64,000 nucleotides of DNA from Calothrix sp. PCC 7716 (lineage in GTDB: Bacteria; Cyanobacteriota; Cyanobacteriia; Cyanobacteriales; Nostocaceae), in contig NZ_AP025018.1 in assembly GCF_019977735.1 (NCBI RefSeq), forward strand, positions 248,001 through 312,000, written 5' to 3'. The position numbers were made by a program, and so were the translations under genes. Shown here one piece after another: positions 17,942 through 26,495 of the stretch. Each line of letters opens with the position of its first letter. Within the stretch, counting starts at the first letter, position 1. The notes below the pieces were generated by a model. That model saw only the letters and a list, made by a program, of their open reading frames with translations. It was not told the DNA's origin and did not search any database.

Positions 17942-18109
17942 AGTACTGTTTATCGATGATGGAAATGGCGCCAGTCTTTATGGTATGGCGCCGTATATTG
18001 GAATATACAAATTTACTGTGCTGGTTATATTTGTGCTTTTTAAATCCTACCTAACCCTCTTTTATACGATGGTTGGGGGGATTCTTCTGACTCTAAGCGC
18101 GTTACTATC

Positions 18110-18403
18110 TCATAAATCAAGAGCTGTATCAGTATCTTGACTCCTAAGAATTGCCATAATTTCAACCACATCATTTTCAATGCGGTAGTAGATGCTATGC
18201 ACACCACACACACTGCGGCGGTAGCCAGTACGGATAAAATTTACTTCGGGGTATAAATAAGGCTGTGCAGCTATCTGTTCAAAGCGGTCAAAAAGTTGAT
18301 TATAGTACTGGTCTGCGGCTGCTTCACCCCATGCCTCAAAGCCATAAAAATAAATTTGCCGTAAGTCTTCCTTTGCCGCTTGCGTCAATTTATAATTAGC
18401 CAT
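18110..18403 (-). CDS. parE: ParE/RelE-superfamily toxin
   Basis: 97 residues. N-terminal YKLTQAAKEDLRQIYFYGFEAWGE and C-terminal RRSVCGVHSIYYRIENDVVEIMAILRSQD are the standard ParE core; family members poison gyrase, though some RelE relatives cleave mRNA on the ribosome. The gene overlaps the upstream antitoxin gene by 8 bp, which indicates translational coupling. Motifs appear intact. It begins a belt of toxin-antitoxin genes between 18 and 35 kb. Confidence 0.9.
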   Translation of the reverse strand: MANYKLTQAAKEDLRQIYFYGFEAWGEAAADQYYNQLFDRFEQIAAQPYLYPEVNFIRTGYRRSVCGVHSIYYRIENDVVEIMAILRSQDTDTALDL

Positions 18404-18641
18404 TACTGTTCAGTTCTTTCTTAAATTCTGAAAGAATGGACTGGCGGTCAGGAGTGACAAAGCCGCTTTGCTCTGCATGAATTAGCCTTTTTTGGATTTC
18501 TTCAACTTTCTCTTGTTTGGCACGAGCCTTGCGTATCAGGTCATTTATCACATCGCTTTTGCTAGCGTACTCCTGACTCTCCACCTGTGCTTTTAACCAA
18601 GCATCATTCGGGGGTGTAAGTGAAATGCTTTGACGGGTCAT
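18396..18641 (-). CDS. parD: ParD-type ribbon-helix-helix antitoxin
   Basis: 81 residues from ATG 18641 (MTRQSISLTPPNDAWLKAQV), which gives the standard ParD start; an upstream in-frame ATG at 18668 adds nine atypical residues. The N-terminal ribbon-helix-helix (EYASKSDVINDLIRKARAKQ) should bind DNA and autoregulate the operon. The C-terminal helix (SILSEFKKELNSNG) should wrap the toxin. Located directly upstream of parE with overlapping ends. Confidence 0.88.
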   Translation of the reverse strand: MTRQSISLTPPNDAWLKAQVESQEYASKSDVINDLIRKARAKQEKVEEIQKRLIHAEQSGFVTPDRQSILSEFKKELNSNG

Positions 18642-18765
18642 AATCTTTCTTTTAAACATCTGGTGCAATTATACACCAGATTTACACGCCTATTTTTAGA
18701 AACGAAAATTTTTGAAGCTAGAGGCGCGAAATTGATAATCACTGCTATGTAACAGCTACCTCCTA

Positions 18766-18833
18766 AGAAACCGGGCTTCTTAAGAAAAATTCTGCTAGAA
18801 ATCCTTAGTTTGTCGTAAAGAAGCCCGGTTTCT
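18766..18833. repeat. 65-bp dispersed element, pair 3
   Basis: AGAAACCGGGCTTCT (18766-18780) and AGAAGCCCGGTTTCT (18819-18833), 53 bp apart. In this pair each palindrome carries one change (GCTTCT, AGAAGC) and the changes mirror each other. The gap 18642-19050 contains this element and the leader of the next gene; no other gene was seen. Confidence 0.75.
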
Positions 18834-18968
18834 TTGAGCTTGCCCTTGAATGGTGCAAGATATAAGCTACGAAAATATACTGGTGCCTTGGTATGCAACT
18901 ATCATCGATTATCATAGTAGCGGGTTAATTGCTGGACGACATACCTATCGCCACTTGTGGGGCAAATA

Positions 18969-19050
18969 ATTTCATCGTATTTTCCGTAAAGACTAAAGTA
19001 AATGTTGTAGAAACTGGTAACAAATCAAACAATTCTCTTTTGTAAAATAT
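18969..19050 (+). promoter_or_regulatory. Leader duplicated together with the secreted-protein gene (copy 1)
   Basis: About 82 bp before ATG 19051 is nearly identical to 19474-19556 before the second gene: CGTATTTTCCGTAAAGAC, then TTGTAGAAACT, then AACAAATCAAACAATTCTCT and TGTAAAATATATG. The leader is as well conserved as the coding part, so it probably carries the promoter and a functional 5' UTR. Confidence 0.6.
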
Positions 19051-19464
19051 ATGCAATTCAATTCTAAGCGTGCTGCACAATTAGTTTTATCTGTAGCTAG
19101 TATATGCACACTTTCACTGCCTTTTACACAAACCGCTCAAGCAAGAGAAGTACAAAGCTTATGTAGCAGTCAAGATAGTACATTTGTTGGCGCAGAGACA
19201 CAAAGTTTTATCGTAAGTATTTGCGGTAGCGAATCACCCCTTACTTATGTAGGTTTAGATAAAAAGACTGGTAAAACTATACGTCTACCTTTAACTGTAG
19301 ATGGTAGTCAAAACAGAGGAAGATATTTTGAAGCTGTTAACGGGGAATACACATATAGTGTAACTGTTGCTTCCAGAACAAACAAACACTTAATTGTAAG
19401 AAAAAATAATCGTGTAATCCTACGCGAACCAATAATTAGAAACATTTACACTGGCGCCTATTAG
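19051..19464 (+). CDS. Small secreted protein, tandem copy 1
   Basis: 137 residues with a typical signal peptide: MQFNSKRAAQLVLSVASICT then LPFTQTAQA, with cleavage expected after AQA (~residue 31). The mature part has two cysteines that may pair (QSLCSSQDS and VSICGSESP) and an all-beta look (SPLTYVGLDKKTGKTIRLPL; GEYTYSVTVASRTNKHLIV). Function unknown; probably periplasmic or extracellular. It is about 65% identical by eye to the next gene, and the duplication includes the leader. Confidence 0.75.
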   Translation: MQFNSKRAAQLVLSVASICTLSLPFTQTAQAREVQSLCSSQDSTFVGAETQSFIVSICGSESPLTYVGLDKKTGKTIRLPLTVDGSQNRGRYFEAVNGEYTYSVTVASRTNKHLIVRKNNRVILREPIIRNIYTGAY

Positions 19465-19473
19465 TGTAACTAT

Positions 19474-19556
19474 AATTTCACCGTATTTTCCGTAAAGACC
19501 AAACTACACATTGTAGAAACTAGTAACAAATCAAACAATTCTCTCCTGTAAAATAT
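19474..19556 (+). promoter_or_regulatory. Leader duplicated together with the secreted-protein gene (copy 2)
   Basis: Counterpart of 18969-19050. Differences are scattered single bases (for example ATCG/ACCG, ACTGG/ACTAG, TTTTG/TCCTG) with the same length to the ATG. It begins only 9 bp after the stop of copy 1, so copy 2 has its own leader. Confidence 0.6.
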
Positions 19557-19967
19557 ATGCAATTCAATACAAAGCGCGCTGCACAATTAGTTTTATCTGT
19601 AGCTGGTATATGCTCTCTTTCCCTTCCTTTTACACAAACTGCTCAAGCGCAACAAATTCGTAATTTATGTAGAAGCAATGAAAGCTCATTCGTTATAGCC
19701 CAAACAAAGAATTTTTTAGTAAGCATTTGTGGGAGTGGAGATTCAGCACTTAGTTATGTAGGTTTAGACAGAAAGACTGGTAAAGCTATACGTCTGCCTT
19801 TAACTGTAGATGGTTCTAAAAATAGAGGAAGATATTTTGAAGCTGTTAATGGTGAATATAGATATGGTGTTTCTGTCCCTGGTGGAAAAAATGGAACCTT
19901 AACTGTGAGAAGAAATAATAGCGTAATTCTGCGTCAAGCATTAGTTCAACAACTTTACTTCAATTAA
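19557..19967 (+). CDS. Small secreted protein, tandem copy 2
   Basis: 136 residues, paralogue of the preceding gene. Signal peptide MQFNTKRAAQLVLSVAGICS then LPFTQTAQA is almost unchanged. The mature protein keeps both cysteines (RNLCRSNESS, VSICGSGDS) and the GLDxKTGKxIRLPLTVDGS core, while the region just after the signal peptide and the C-terminus have diverged (RRNNSVILRQALVQQLYFN). This pattern suggests duplication followed by specialisation. Function unknown. Two GGCGCC sites lie in the short gap after it. Confidence 0.75.
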   Translation: MQFNTKRAAQLVLSVAGICSLSLPFTQTAQAQQIRNLCRSNESSFVIAQTKNFLVSICGSGDSALSYVGLDRKTGKAIRLPLTVDGSKNRGRYFEAVNGEYRYGVSVPGGKNGTLTVRRNNSVILRQALVQQLYFN

Positions 19968-20085
19968 ATGTAACTCCATAAAAGGCGCCTGCTACTTTGT
20001 AAAACATCATAAATTCAATGTATATGGCGCCTTTTTCTAAAGTACGCTAATTTAAATACAGGCTTTGTCTAATAGTGCGTTAACT

Positions 20086-20379
20086 ATGTCAGAAATTATT
20101 ACTGCCGTCTACTCTAATGGGATGCTGCACCCCCAAAGTCCTTTGTCTTTAACTGATGGGCAAACTGTGCGACTGCAAGTTTTGACCTTGGAAGCATCAA
20201 AAGATACCGAAAAAATAATTCAGTCCCTAGTAGCAGCAGGACTGGTAACACCTCCTCAACACAAGAGCGATGTTGAGCCAGTAAGAGAAGAAGCTTGGCG
20301 TGAACTGACCCAGAGACTTACGGCATCAGGAGGCAAGCCGCTCTCCGAAATTATTATCGAAGAACGAGGCTTAATGTGA
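20086..20379 (+). CDS. VapB-type antitoxin (AF2212/DUF104-like)
   Basis: 97 residues from ATG 20086; a TTG at 20065 would add seven residues. The N-terminal strand-rich part (EIITAVYSNGMLHPQSPLSLTDGQTVRLQVL) is the AbrB/DUF104-like fold seen in cyanobacterial VapB antitoxins. The rest (VREEAWRELTQRLTASGGKPLSEIIIEERG) should be the toxin-binding helix. It overlaps vapC by 4 bp (GTGA), so the pair is translationally coupled. Confidence 0.82.
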   Translation: MSEIITAVYSNGMLHPQSPLSLTDGQTVRLQVLTLEASKDTEKIIQSLVAAGLVTPPQHKSDVEPVREEAWRELTQRLTASGGKPLSEIIIEERGLM

Positions 20380-20840
20380 CCGCTTACTTCGTAGATAGCA
20401 GCGCCCTCGTAAAACGGTACGTACCGGAAACTGGTAGTACCTGGATACAAGCGCTCTCGGCGCCCCAAGAGAGCAACTTGTTGTTTATTAGCCGAATTAC
20501 TTGGGTAGAAGTCTTGAGTGCGTTAGCGAGAAGAGAACGGGAAGGTACTTTAACTCCCCCCGACAAAGCCTTGATTATTCAAAGGTTTCGCTTTGACCTA
20601 AATAATCAGTACCAAGTTATTGAACTCGATGCCAAACTATCAGAAACTGCGGGTCAACTGGTCGGGCAGTATCCTTTACGCGCTTATGATGCTATACAGC
20701 TGGCATCAGTGGTAAAAATTCAACCCGTTTTCTCTACTGAGCAATCCATCTCCTTGATTTTTCTTACATCTGACGACCGCCTAAATACTATTGCTCAAGC
20801 TCTTGGGTTACTAACCGATAATCCGAATCATCATCCTTGA
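20376..20840 (+). CDS. vapC: VapC-type PIN-domain ribonuclease toxin
   Basis: 154 residues, start GTG 20376 overlapping the antitoxin stop. PIN acidic residues are present: Asp7 in YFVDSSALVKRY, Glu in WVEVLSALAR, Asp in YPLRAYDAIQLA and Asp in FLTSDDRLN. These coordinate Mg2+/Mn2+ for cleavage of tRNA or rRNA in the family; the actual target is unknown. Appears intact and should be active when released from the antitoxin. Confidence 0.9.
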   Translation: MTAYFVDSSALVKRYVPETGSTWIQALSAPQESNLLFISRITWVEVLSALARREREGTLTPPDKALIIQRFRFDLNNQYQVIELDAKLSETAGQLVGQYPLRAYDAIQLASVVKIQPVFSTEQSISLIFLTSDDRLNTIAQALGLLTDNPNHHP

Positions 20841-20917
20841 GCGGTGTTAACAATAATCGTTTACACGACACAGGCGCCTAAACTTATTTAAATTTAGAAC
20901 ACATGTATGCATAATTA

Positions 20918-21234
20918 CTCTGTGAACTCTGTGCCTCTGTGGTAATAATATTTACTATTCAAGTAATTATATAGAACGTTAGTACTGTAAAATATTAATT
21001 TTTATGACGTAGTTATGTATTAGATAATTGATGCACCTAAGATAATTCATCCGTTACATCCGTTATATCCGTTGCCAGTCAACCCATCACAATTAATGCA
21101 TTGAATAAAAGTTTTTGAATATATAGCCTTAATTAGGTGTAATGTTGGGTTCCGCAAAGCCTCCACCCAACCTCCACCCAACCTACGTTATCTTCACTCA
21201 ATATGAAAGGGCGGGCAAGGATGCCCACCCCACA
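20918..21234. repeat. Repeat-packed intergenic region downstream of vapBC
   Basis: The 426-bp gap 20841-21266 holds four dispersed families: CTCTGTGCCTCTGTGGTAA (20918-20945), ATCCGTTACATCCGTTATA with TCCGTTGCCAG (21046-21078), TTGGGTTCCGCAAAGCCTCC with two CCACCCAACC units (21144-21183), and the GGGCA-AGGA-TGCCC hairpin (21209-21234). No gene seen. Vap and ileS transcripts converge here. Confidence 0.7.
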
Positions 21235-21266
21235 AGATGTTTAATTTGATTTTTGGAAAACCATTG

Positions 21267-24134
21267 CTAAAAGTCTCCTGCTAATGCGCTGACACAGCGT
21301 TCGCACAGTAATGGGTCTTCTTTTGACTCTCCGACGTGGGTTGAGTAGTTCCAGCAGCGGTCACATTTTTCTCCTTCTGCGTCAACTACTCCAATACCCC
21401 AGTTATCAGATATTGAGTTATATTTCAACCCTTCTAGTTGTTGTGCTGAGTCTAACACTGTTGCTTGCGAGGTGATAAACAAATACCTCAATTCGTCTAT
21501 CCCATTTGTGTCTATTTCCAGTGCTTTTACTGCTGAACGTAGTTTTTCATCAGTTACGTACAGTAACACTTTAGCTTCTAAGGATGAACCGATTTGTTTA
21601 TCAACGCGCGCTTGTTCTAGCACTTTATTAACATCATTGCGGATATCGCGCATTTTTTCCCAGAAGGTTGCTAGTTCTGGATTTTCCCATTTACTATCTA
21701 ATTTCACCCAACCAGCTTCAAATACTGATTTGTATGGTGTTTTGTAAGGGAGGAATTGCCAGATGTCTTCGGCAAGGTGACATAGTACAGGTGCTATCGC
21801 GCGCGTCAAGTTATCTAATGCATAATACAACACGGTTTGACAGCTACGGCGCCTAAAACCATCGGGTGTACTGATATATAGTCTATCTTTGGCGATATCT
21901 ATATAAAAGCTGGATAAATCAACAACGCAGAAGTTTTGCACTGTTTGGAAGAAACGGAAAAACTGGAAAGTATCAAATGCATCGGTTACTTCTTTGAATA
22001 CTTCCGTCATCCGGTGCAACATGTAACGGTCAACTGCGGGTAGTTTCTCTAGGGGAACTAAATGTTTCTCTGGGTCAAAGTCGTGCAAGTTACCTAGTAA
22101 TACCCGTGCAGTATTACGGATTTTTCCGCGTATATCTCCCAATTGCTTGATGATATTTTTACCGATACGCTGGTCAGAGGTGTAATCAACCGATGATGCC
22201 CATAATCTTAAAACATCGGCGCCATAGGGTGGTTCTTCTTTCTGATTTTTTCCACCTTCGATAACAACATTCGGGTCAAGCACGTTACCGAGCGATTTAC
22301 TCATTTTGAAACCTTTTTCATCAAGAGTAAATCCGTGAGTTAACACTATTTTATATGGCGCCCGGTCATGTACAGCAACACTAGTTAATAAACTTGATTG
22401 GAACCATCCCCGGTGTTGGTCGGAACCTTCTAAATACATCTCTACAGGATAATGTAACTCACCCCGTTGTTCGGCAACTGCTGCCCACGATGAACCAGAG
22501 TCGAACCATACGTCCATCGTATCGGTTCCTTTGCGGTATTGGCGCCCATTATTTCGGTATTTTTCAGGTAATAATTCCTCTACCGATAATTCCCACCAAA
22601 CATCTGAACCTTTTTCAGCTATGATTTTTTGAACGTAGTTGATTGTTTCCTCGTTCAATAAAGGTTCGTTTGTTTCTTCATCGTAAAACACAGGGATAGG
22701 TACACCCCAATTACGCTGACGTGAGATACACCAGTCCGAACGGTCGGCGACCATTGGTGTGATTCTATTTTCACCTTGTGCAGGTATCCAGCGTACTTCG
22801 GAGATAGCTTTGAGTGCTTCGTCACGGAACCCTTCTACCGATGCAAACCATTGTTCGGTTGCACGGAATATAGTGGGTTTCTTGGTTCTCCAGTCGTAAG
22901 GGTATTTATGTTGATATGGTTCTTCTTTTAATAAAGAACCTGCTTGTGTTAAAGCATCTATAACAGCTTGGTTGCCATCACCAAGCACATTTAACCCTTC
23001 AAATTGTCCAGCTTCAGCAGTAAAATTACCACCATCATCGACTGGCGCCAAGATAGGTAAACCATAACGTTGCCCAACTATATAATCTTCTTGACCATGA
23101 CCAGGCGCCGTATGTACTAATCCTGTACCAGATTCAGTGGTGATATAATCTCCCCCTATGATTACCGGACTTTCACGGTCATATAAAGGATGTTTGTAAG
23201 TAGAGTGTTCTAATTCTTTCCCTTTAACAGTGGTTTTTACTGTTAGTTGCGTGCTGAGGGTCGTTGATAAGCGTTCGACTAAATCATTCGCAACGATTAT
23301 ATATTTAAAATTGATACCTTCGAGTGGCGCCTCAACTACTGCATAATCTAAATCAGGGTTTACAGCAACAGCCAAATTTGCAGGTATTGTCCAAGGTGTC
23401 GTCGTCCAGATAGCAACACCCAAATCAGGTAAATACTCGCTAAACTTATCCTTTACTGCATCCGATAAACTCGTCATTGGGAACGCAGCATACAAAGACC
23501 GAGAAGTATGTCCCTCTGGATATTCCAACTCAGCTTCAGCCAAAGCAGTCCTCGAACTAGGACTCCAGTTTACAGGCTTTAACCCTCTATATATACATCC
23601 CTTCAAAACCATCTGCTTGAATACACCGATTTGTGCAGCTTCGTATTCAGGCGCCATCGTTAAATACGGGTGTTCCCAATCACCCCATACACCGTAGCGT
23701 TTAAAACCTTTACGCTGCTCATCAACAGCTTGTAATGCAAACTCTTTAGCCTTTTGTCTTAGTTTCAAAGGTGTTAATTCCTGCCGTTCTGCTTGTTTCA
23801 TATTTTGCAGAACCTTAAGTTCGATAGGCAACCCGTGGCAGTCCCAACCCGGTACATAACGAACTTTACGACCTTGTAAAAGCTGATAGCGATTTATGAT
23901 ATCTTTGAGAATTTTATTTAAAGCGTGACCTACATGCAGCGAACCGTTTGCGTAGGGTGGTCCATCATGCAGTATAAATAATTCGCCTGGGTTCTCTTCT
24001 GAGAGGCGCCCGTATATGTTGTTGTCTTCCCAAAACTTCTGTATTTCAGGCTCTCGCTTCACCGCATTCGCGCGCATGTCAAATTTCGTTTGCGGCAGAT
24101 TAACTGTATCTTTGTAACTTTTTGCTTCTGTCAC
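21267..24134 (-). CDS. ileS: Isoleucyl-tRNA synthetase
   Basis: 955 residues, normal for bacterial IleRS. Class I signatures: HIGH-type HVGH at residues 67-70 (preceded by FILHDGPPYANGSL) and KMSKSLGN near 610. The CP1 editing domain lies between them (TTPWTIPANLAV; GTGLVHTAPGHGQEDY). The C-terminal zinc site CDRCWNY...CERCVSAL (about 925-948) is typical of bacterial IleRS. Charges tRNA-Ile and removes misactivated valine. It is the one clear housekeeping gene inside the accessory belt. Eleven GGCGCC sites occur within it, so it is long resident in this genome. Confidence 0.98.
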   Translation of the reverse strand: MTEAKSYKDTVNLPQTKFDMRANAVKREPEIQKFWEDNNIYGRLSEENPGELFILHDGPPYANGSLHVGHALNKILKDIINRYQLLQGRKVRYVPGWDCHGLPIELKVLQNMKQAERQELTPLKLRQKAKEFALQAVDEQRKGFKRYGVWGDWEHPYLTMAPEYEAAQIGVFKQMVLKGCIYRGLKPVNWSPSSRTALAEAELEYPEGHTSRSLYAAFPMTSLSDAVKDKFSEYLPDLGVAIWTTTPWTIPANLAVAVNPDLDYAVVEAPLEGINFKYIIVANDLVERLSTTLSTQLTVKTTVKGKELEHSTYKHPLYDRESPVIIGGDYITTESGTGLVHTAPGHGQEDYIVGQRYGLPILAPVDDGGNFTAEAGQFEGLNVLGDGNQAVIDALTQAGSLLKEEPYQHKYPYDWRTKKPTIFRATEQWFASVEGFRDEALKAISEVRWIPAQGENRITPMVADRSDWCISRQRNWGVPIPVFYDEETNEPLLNEETINYVQKIIAEKGSDVWWELSVEELLPEKYRNNGRQYRKGTDTMDVWFDSGSSWAAVAEQRGELHYPVEMYLEGSDQHRGWFQSSLLTSVAVHDRAPYKIVLTHGFTLDEKGFKMSKSLGNVLDPNVVIEGGKNQKEEPPYGADVLRLWASSVDYTSDQRIGKNIIKQLGDIRGKIRNTARVLLGNLHDFDPEKHLVPLEKLPAVDRYMLHRMTEVFKEVTDAFDTFQFFRFFQTVQNFCVVDLSSFYIDIAKDRLYISTPDGFRRRSCQTVLYYALDNLTRAIAPVLCHLAEDIWQFLPYKTPYKSVFEAGWVKLDSKWENPELATFWEKMRDIRNDVNKVLEQARVDKQIGSSLEAKVLLYVTDEKLRSAVKALEIDTNGIDELRYLFITSQATVLDSAQQLEGLKYNSISDNWGIGVVDAEGEKCDRCWNYSTHVGESKEDPLLCERCVSALAGDF

Positions 24135-24403
24135 TGTACTGGTTGGTTGTTGAATATAGGGTCAGATTTTCACTATTATCGTTGGAAATGTGGGGTGTGG
24201 GAGATATTCTAATGGGAATAATGTCCATATGATTGTACCGCCTAGATTTTCAGACTATTGTAGCACGAGTGTAGCATCTTGGCAACGGATGCAACGGATG
24301 TAACGGATGGGTTATTTGTACTTGCTTACAATCGTAGGTTGGGTTACGGCTTTGCGTTCACGTAGTGTCCCGTTATCCGGAGGATATCCCGAAAGGTAGG
24401 GAA

Positions 24404-24484
24404 ACCCAACAGTTAAAATATCGTAAAATATCGTTTAACATGTAACAAATAGTTTATTTGTTGAACGGTTACGGCGCCTGATAT
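24404..24484. repeat. Direct repeat flanking a toxin-antitoxin pair (left copy)
   Basis: ACCCAACAGTTAAAATA...AACATGTAACAAATAGTTTA...GGTTACGGCGCCTGATAT matches 25111-25182 to the right of the RelBE-like genes, in the same orientation and with the same order of words. A further repeat with GGCAACGGATG units lies at 24281-24313. The gap 24135-24600 contains no gene. Confidence 0.75.
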
Positions 24485-24600
24485 TGTGTGTATTGAATCA
24501 CGCAGCACGGGAGTAAAATAATCATGTGTTATTTATTGCTGTCCATCTGAAGTATAGAAACGCTAGAATAGGCCTAAAACTATAAGATTTATTGGGAAAA

Positions 24601-24846
24601 ATGCCAGCTATTGTCAAACTACAACTCTCATTGGAAGCTTTTGCAGAAGCAATATCTTCCCTTAATTTAGAAGAAAAACGCCAACTTCAAGAGATAATTG
24701 AGCAACAAATTTTTGAAGCTGAAGAAGCACTGTACTCAGACGATGTAGAAACACAGGCTGAAATTCAAGCAGTCCGTGCTGAGTATGCAGTTGGAGAATA
24801 TGCGACTATGGATGAATATCTTGCTAAACGTTTAAATCAGGAATAA
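24601..24846 (+). CDS. Antitoxin partner of RelE-type toxin
   Basis: 81 residues from ATG 24601 (a TTG nine bases upstream is the alternative). A helical, acidic protein (SLEAFAEAISSLNLEEKRQLQEIIEQQIFEAEEALY) ending in a segment likely to bind the toxin (YAVGEYATMDEYLAKRLNQE). It is not a classical RelB; its position directly before a RelE toxin with TAATG overlap defines it as the antitoxin. The LEEKRQLQEIIEQQ part resembles small cyanobacterial antitoxin-like proteins. Confidence 0.78.
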   Translation: MPAIVKLQLSLEAFAEAISSLNLEEKRQLQEIIEQQIFEAEEALYSDDVETQAEIQAVRAEYAVGEYATMDEYLAKRLNQE

Positions 24847-25106
24847 TGAGTTATACTGTCGTTATTTCAAAGTCAGTACAAAAGCAGATAGACGACTTGC
24901 CAAATGATGTTAAGGAGCGCGTTGTTGAAAAAATCCAAAATCTTGCTTCCGAACCACGTCCTGCTGGAGTCGTCAAATTGAAAGGTTCTGATAACGAGTA
25001 TCGTATCCGTGTTGGTGATTATAGAGTTCGCTATGAGGTTGATGATGATAGTCAACTTGTGCAAATTTTACAGTGTAAACATCGAAAAGAAGTTTATAGA
25101 AAATAA
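24846..25106 (+). CDS. relE: RelE-type mRNA interferase toxin
   Basis: 86 residues with the full RelE pattern: YTVVISKSVQKQIDDLPNDVK at the N-terminus, then KLKGSDNEYRIRVGDYRVRYEV and the C-terminal VQILQCKHRKEVYRK with the basic His-Arg-Lys catalytic cluster. RelE toxins cut mRNA in the ribosomal A site. The start overlaps the antitoxin stop by one base. The pair is flanked by ~75-bp direct repeats, so it may have moved or been duplicated as a cassette. Confidence 0.92.
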   Translation: MSYTVVISKSVQKQIDDLPNDVKERVVEKIQNLASEPRPAGVVKLKGSDNEYRIRVGDYRVRYEVDDDSQLVQILQCKHRKEVYRK

Positions 25107-25110
25107 GCGC

Positions 25111-25182
25111 AACCCAACAGTTTAAATATAATTTAGCATGTAACAGATAGTTTATTTGTGTTAGGTTACGGCGCCTGATATA
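25111..25182. repeat. Direct repeat flanking a toxin-antitoxin pair (right copy)
   Basis: Starts 4 bp after the relE stop. Words shared with 24404-24484: ACCCAACAGTT, GCATGTAACAGATAGTTTA against ACATGTAACAAATAGTTTA, and GGTTACGGCGCCTGATAT. It is about 9 bp shorter than the left copy. Confidence 0.75.
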
Positions 25183-25260
25183 GATTGCATTCCGACCCGC
25201 ATCAGGTTTCAAACCCGATGCTAATAGCCAAAGTCCTCTATAAGAGGACTGGGGTAAAAA
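25182..25260. repeat. 79-bp dispersed repeat with AGTCCTCTATAAGAGGACT palindrome (copy 1)
   Basis: GATTGCATTCC...CCGCATCAGGTTTCAAACCCGATGCTAATAGC...AAGTCCTCTATAAGAGGACT. A second copy in the same orientation lies at 26962-27040. Two hairpins can form: GGTTT-CAA-ACCC and the 19-bp perfect palindrome at 25232-25250. Confidence 0.8.
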
Positions 25261-25397
25261 ACAAAATTTTTGCGCTTATGCCACTTAAAAGCTTTCTATC
25301 TGTACCAATGCTGCCTGAAACGCGCCGCCCAATAGCTTTAAGTTCATCAAAGGACAGGGAAAAAAGTTTTTATCCCCGTCATCAATACAATCGCTTA

Positions 25398-25563
25398 AGA
25401 GGTTGTTTGAAAAGTATCGTTTTATGTCATGCTGAGGTACGAAGCATCTCAGTGTACAAGCTCAAACCCTAGATTCTACCCTTCGGGAAAACTCCGTTTA
25501 CGTTCCGTAAGACTCCACTCAGAATGACAATTTACACCTTATCTGACTTTTCAAACATCCTCT
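25398..25563. mobile_element. MITE-like element, copy 1 (166 bp)
   Basis: Terminal inverted repeats AGAGGTTGTTTGAAAAG (25398-25414) and CTTTTCAAACATCCTCT (25547-25563). The interior contains TCATGCTGAGGTACGAAGCA and TCCACTCAGAATGACA, the reverse complement of interior words in the copy at 48813-48955. No transposase inside. Ends lie in a TAAGAGG...CCTCTAA context in both copies. Confidence 0.8.
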
Positions 25564-25574
25564 AATTATCAGTT

Positions 25575-26009
25575 TCAATTGAGGTCTTGCTTACCAAATC
25601 CCTTGCTAAATCCCCGCTTAGGTATTTTGTTAAGAGGTAGTTCGGTAAAACGTGAATACTTAACCATACCAGTAGGGGGATGATCCGCCGATACTGCAAT
25701 TAGTCCGACTTTTACATCTTCAAAATAAATAAAACCGCCAATACGTCCTCCTGCTTGGAACGGCCCATGAAAGAATTTATGCTCTGGAATATAGATTGTG
25801 AGGTCGTGATTAATCTTTACTTTCTTACCAAACATTTCCTGACTAGTCGTGCGAACAACTGTATCGAGATGTTCATTGTGAACACGTCCACCAACCTCAA
25901 TGAATTCTGGATGATCCGCAAAATGATCCATGTAAAACAACCAGATTTTAGAAAAGTCTGTGTCATTGGTCAGTTTTTGCTTGAGTTCCTGCAATCGGTC
26001 AAGATTCAT
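25575..26009 (-). CDS. Hypothetical protein, paralogue of 33401-33823
   Basis: 144 residues from ATG 26009, the start shared with its paralogue (MNLDRLQELKQKLTNDTDFS against MKLDKLQELKQKLTDEKDFS); upstream in-frame codons to 26102 look non-coding. About 75% identical by eye to 33401-33823 over the core: SKIWLFYMDHFADHPEFIE, TYIPEHKFFHGPFQAGGRIGG and IYFEDVKVGLIAVSADHPPTG.VKYSRFTE. The fold looks alpha/beta with no recognised catalytic motif. The two paralogues have the same orientation and bracket the GGCGCC-free island. Confidence 0.75.
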   Translation of the reverse strand: MNLDRLQELKQKLTNDTDFSKIWLFYMDHFADHPEFIEVGGRVHNEHLDTVVRTTSQEMFGKKVKINHDLTIYIPEHKFFHGPFQAGGRIGGFIYFEDVKVGLIAVSADHPPTGMVKYSRFTELPLNKIPKRGFSKGFGKQDLN

Positions 26010-26258
26010 AGTTAGATGATTATACTGATGAGATAGAAGTGATCTGATAACACTGTTATGAATTAATATAAATATACCATAGTGGGCGCCAGTCTTCATC
26101 AAGTTTGGATTTGCAGTTTTAGAGAAAATTTCAATAATGATTTATAAAATCAAATTCCTTTTAGGTAGGAAGTAGTTGCAATTAATACAAAGGATGAATT
26201 AGTTCTTAAACCGAAAAAGCACGATGCGGAAACTTTTTTACAAGATGTTGCAAAATGT

Positions 26259-26495
26259 TTAAAGTATGAAAGTACACAAAAAATCTTGAGGGTTTGAAAA
26301 ATACGATTCCCCTAGGTGTTGAGGATTTATTTTGTATTTATCGTCATACCCCTTTATTTTTTCTAGATATCCTATATCAAAAGGATTTTCTGATTCAAGT
26401 TCTTGAAAAACAATCGGCTCGATTCTAGCTTGCATATCTTCTGGTAAATCTGCTAGGTCTTTTAAAAATCTTTTTGTATACTCAACTTTCCACAT
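26259..26495 (-). pseudogene. Truncated RelE-type toxin
   Basis: The first ~55 residues are a good RelE (MWKVEYTKRFLKDLADLPED, then LEKIKGYDDKYKI). The family would continue with a GDYRIGI-type strand and a basic C-terminus, but here the frame reads NPQHLGESYFSNPQDFLCTFIL and stops. The catalytic C-terminal strand is missing, so the toxin should be inactive. The upstream antitoxin also carries a stop, so the whole module is dead. Confidence 0.7.

Noticed and set aside
17931-18140. 69-codon plus-strand frame with hydrophobic segment
   Set aside because: It overlaps the end of parE, contains two GGCGCC sites in repeat-like context and has no ribosome binding site; probably chance.
18638-18898. 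86-codon minus-strand frame upstream of parD
   Set aside because: It is made of the AGAAACC repeat element and AT-rich DNA; no protein-like composition.
25185-25472. 95-codon plus-strand frame
   Set aside because: It runs through the 79-bp repeat and half of the MITE; both are repeat DNA.
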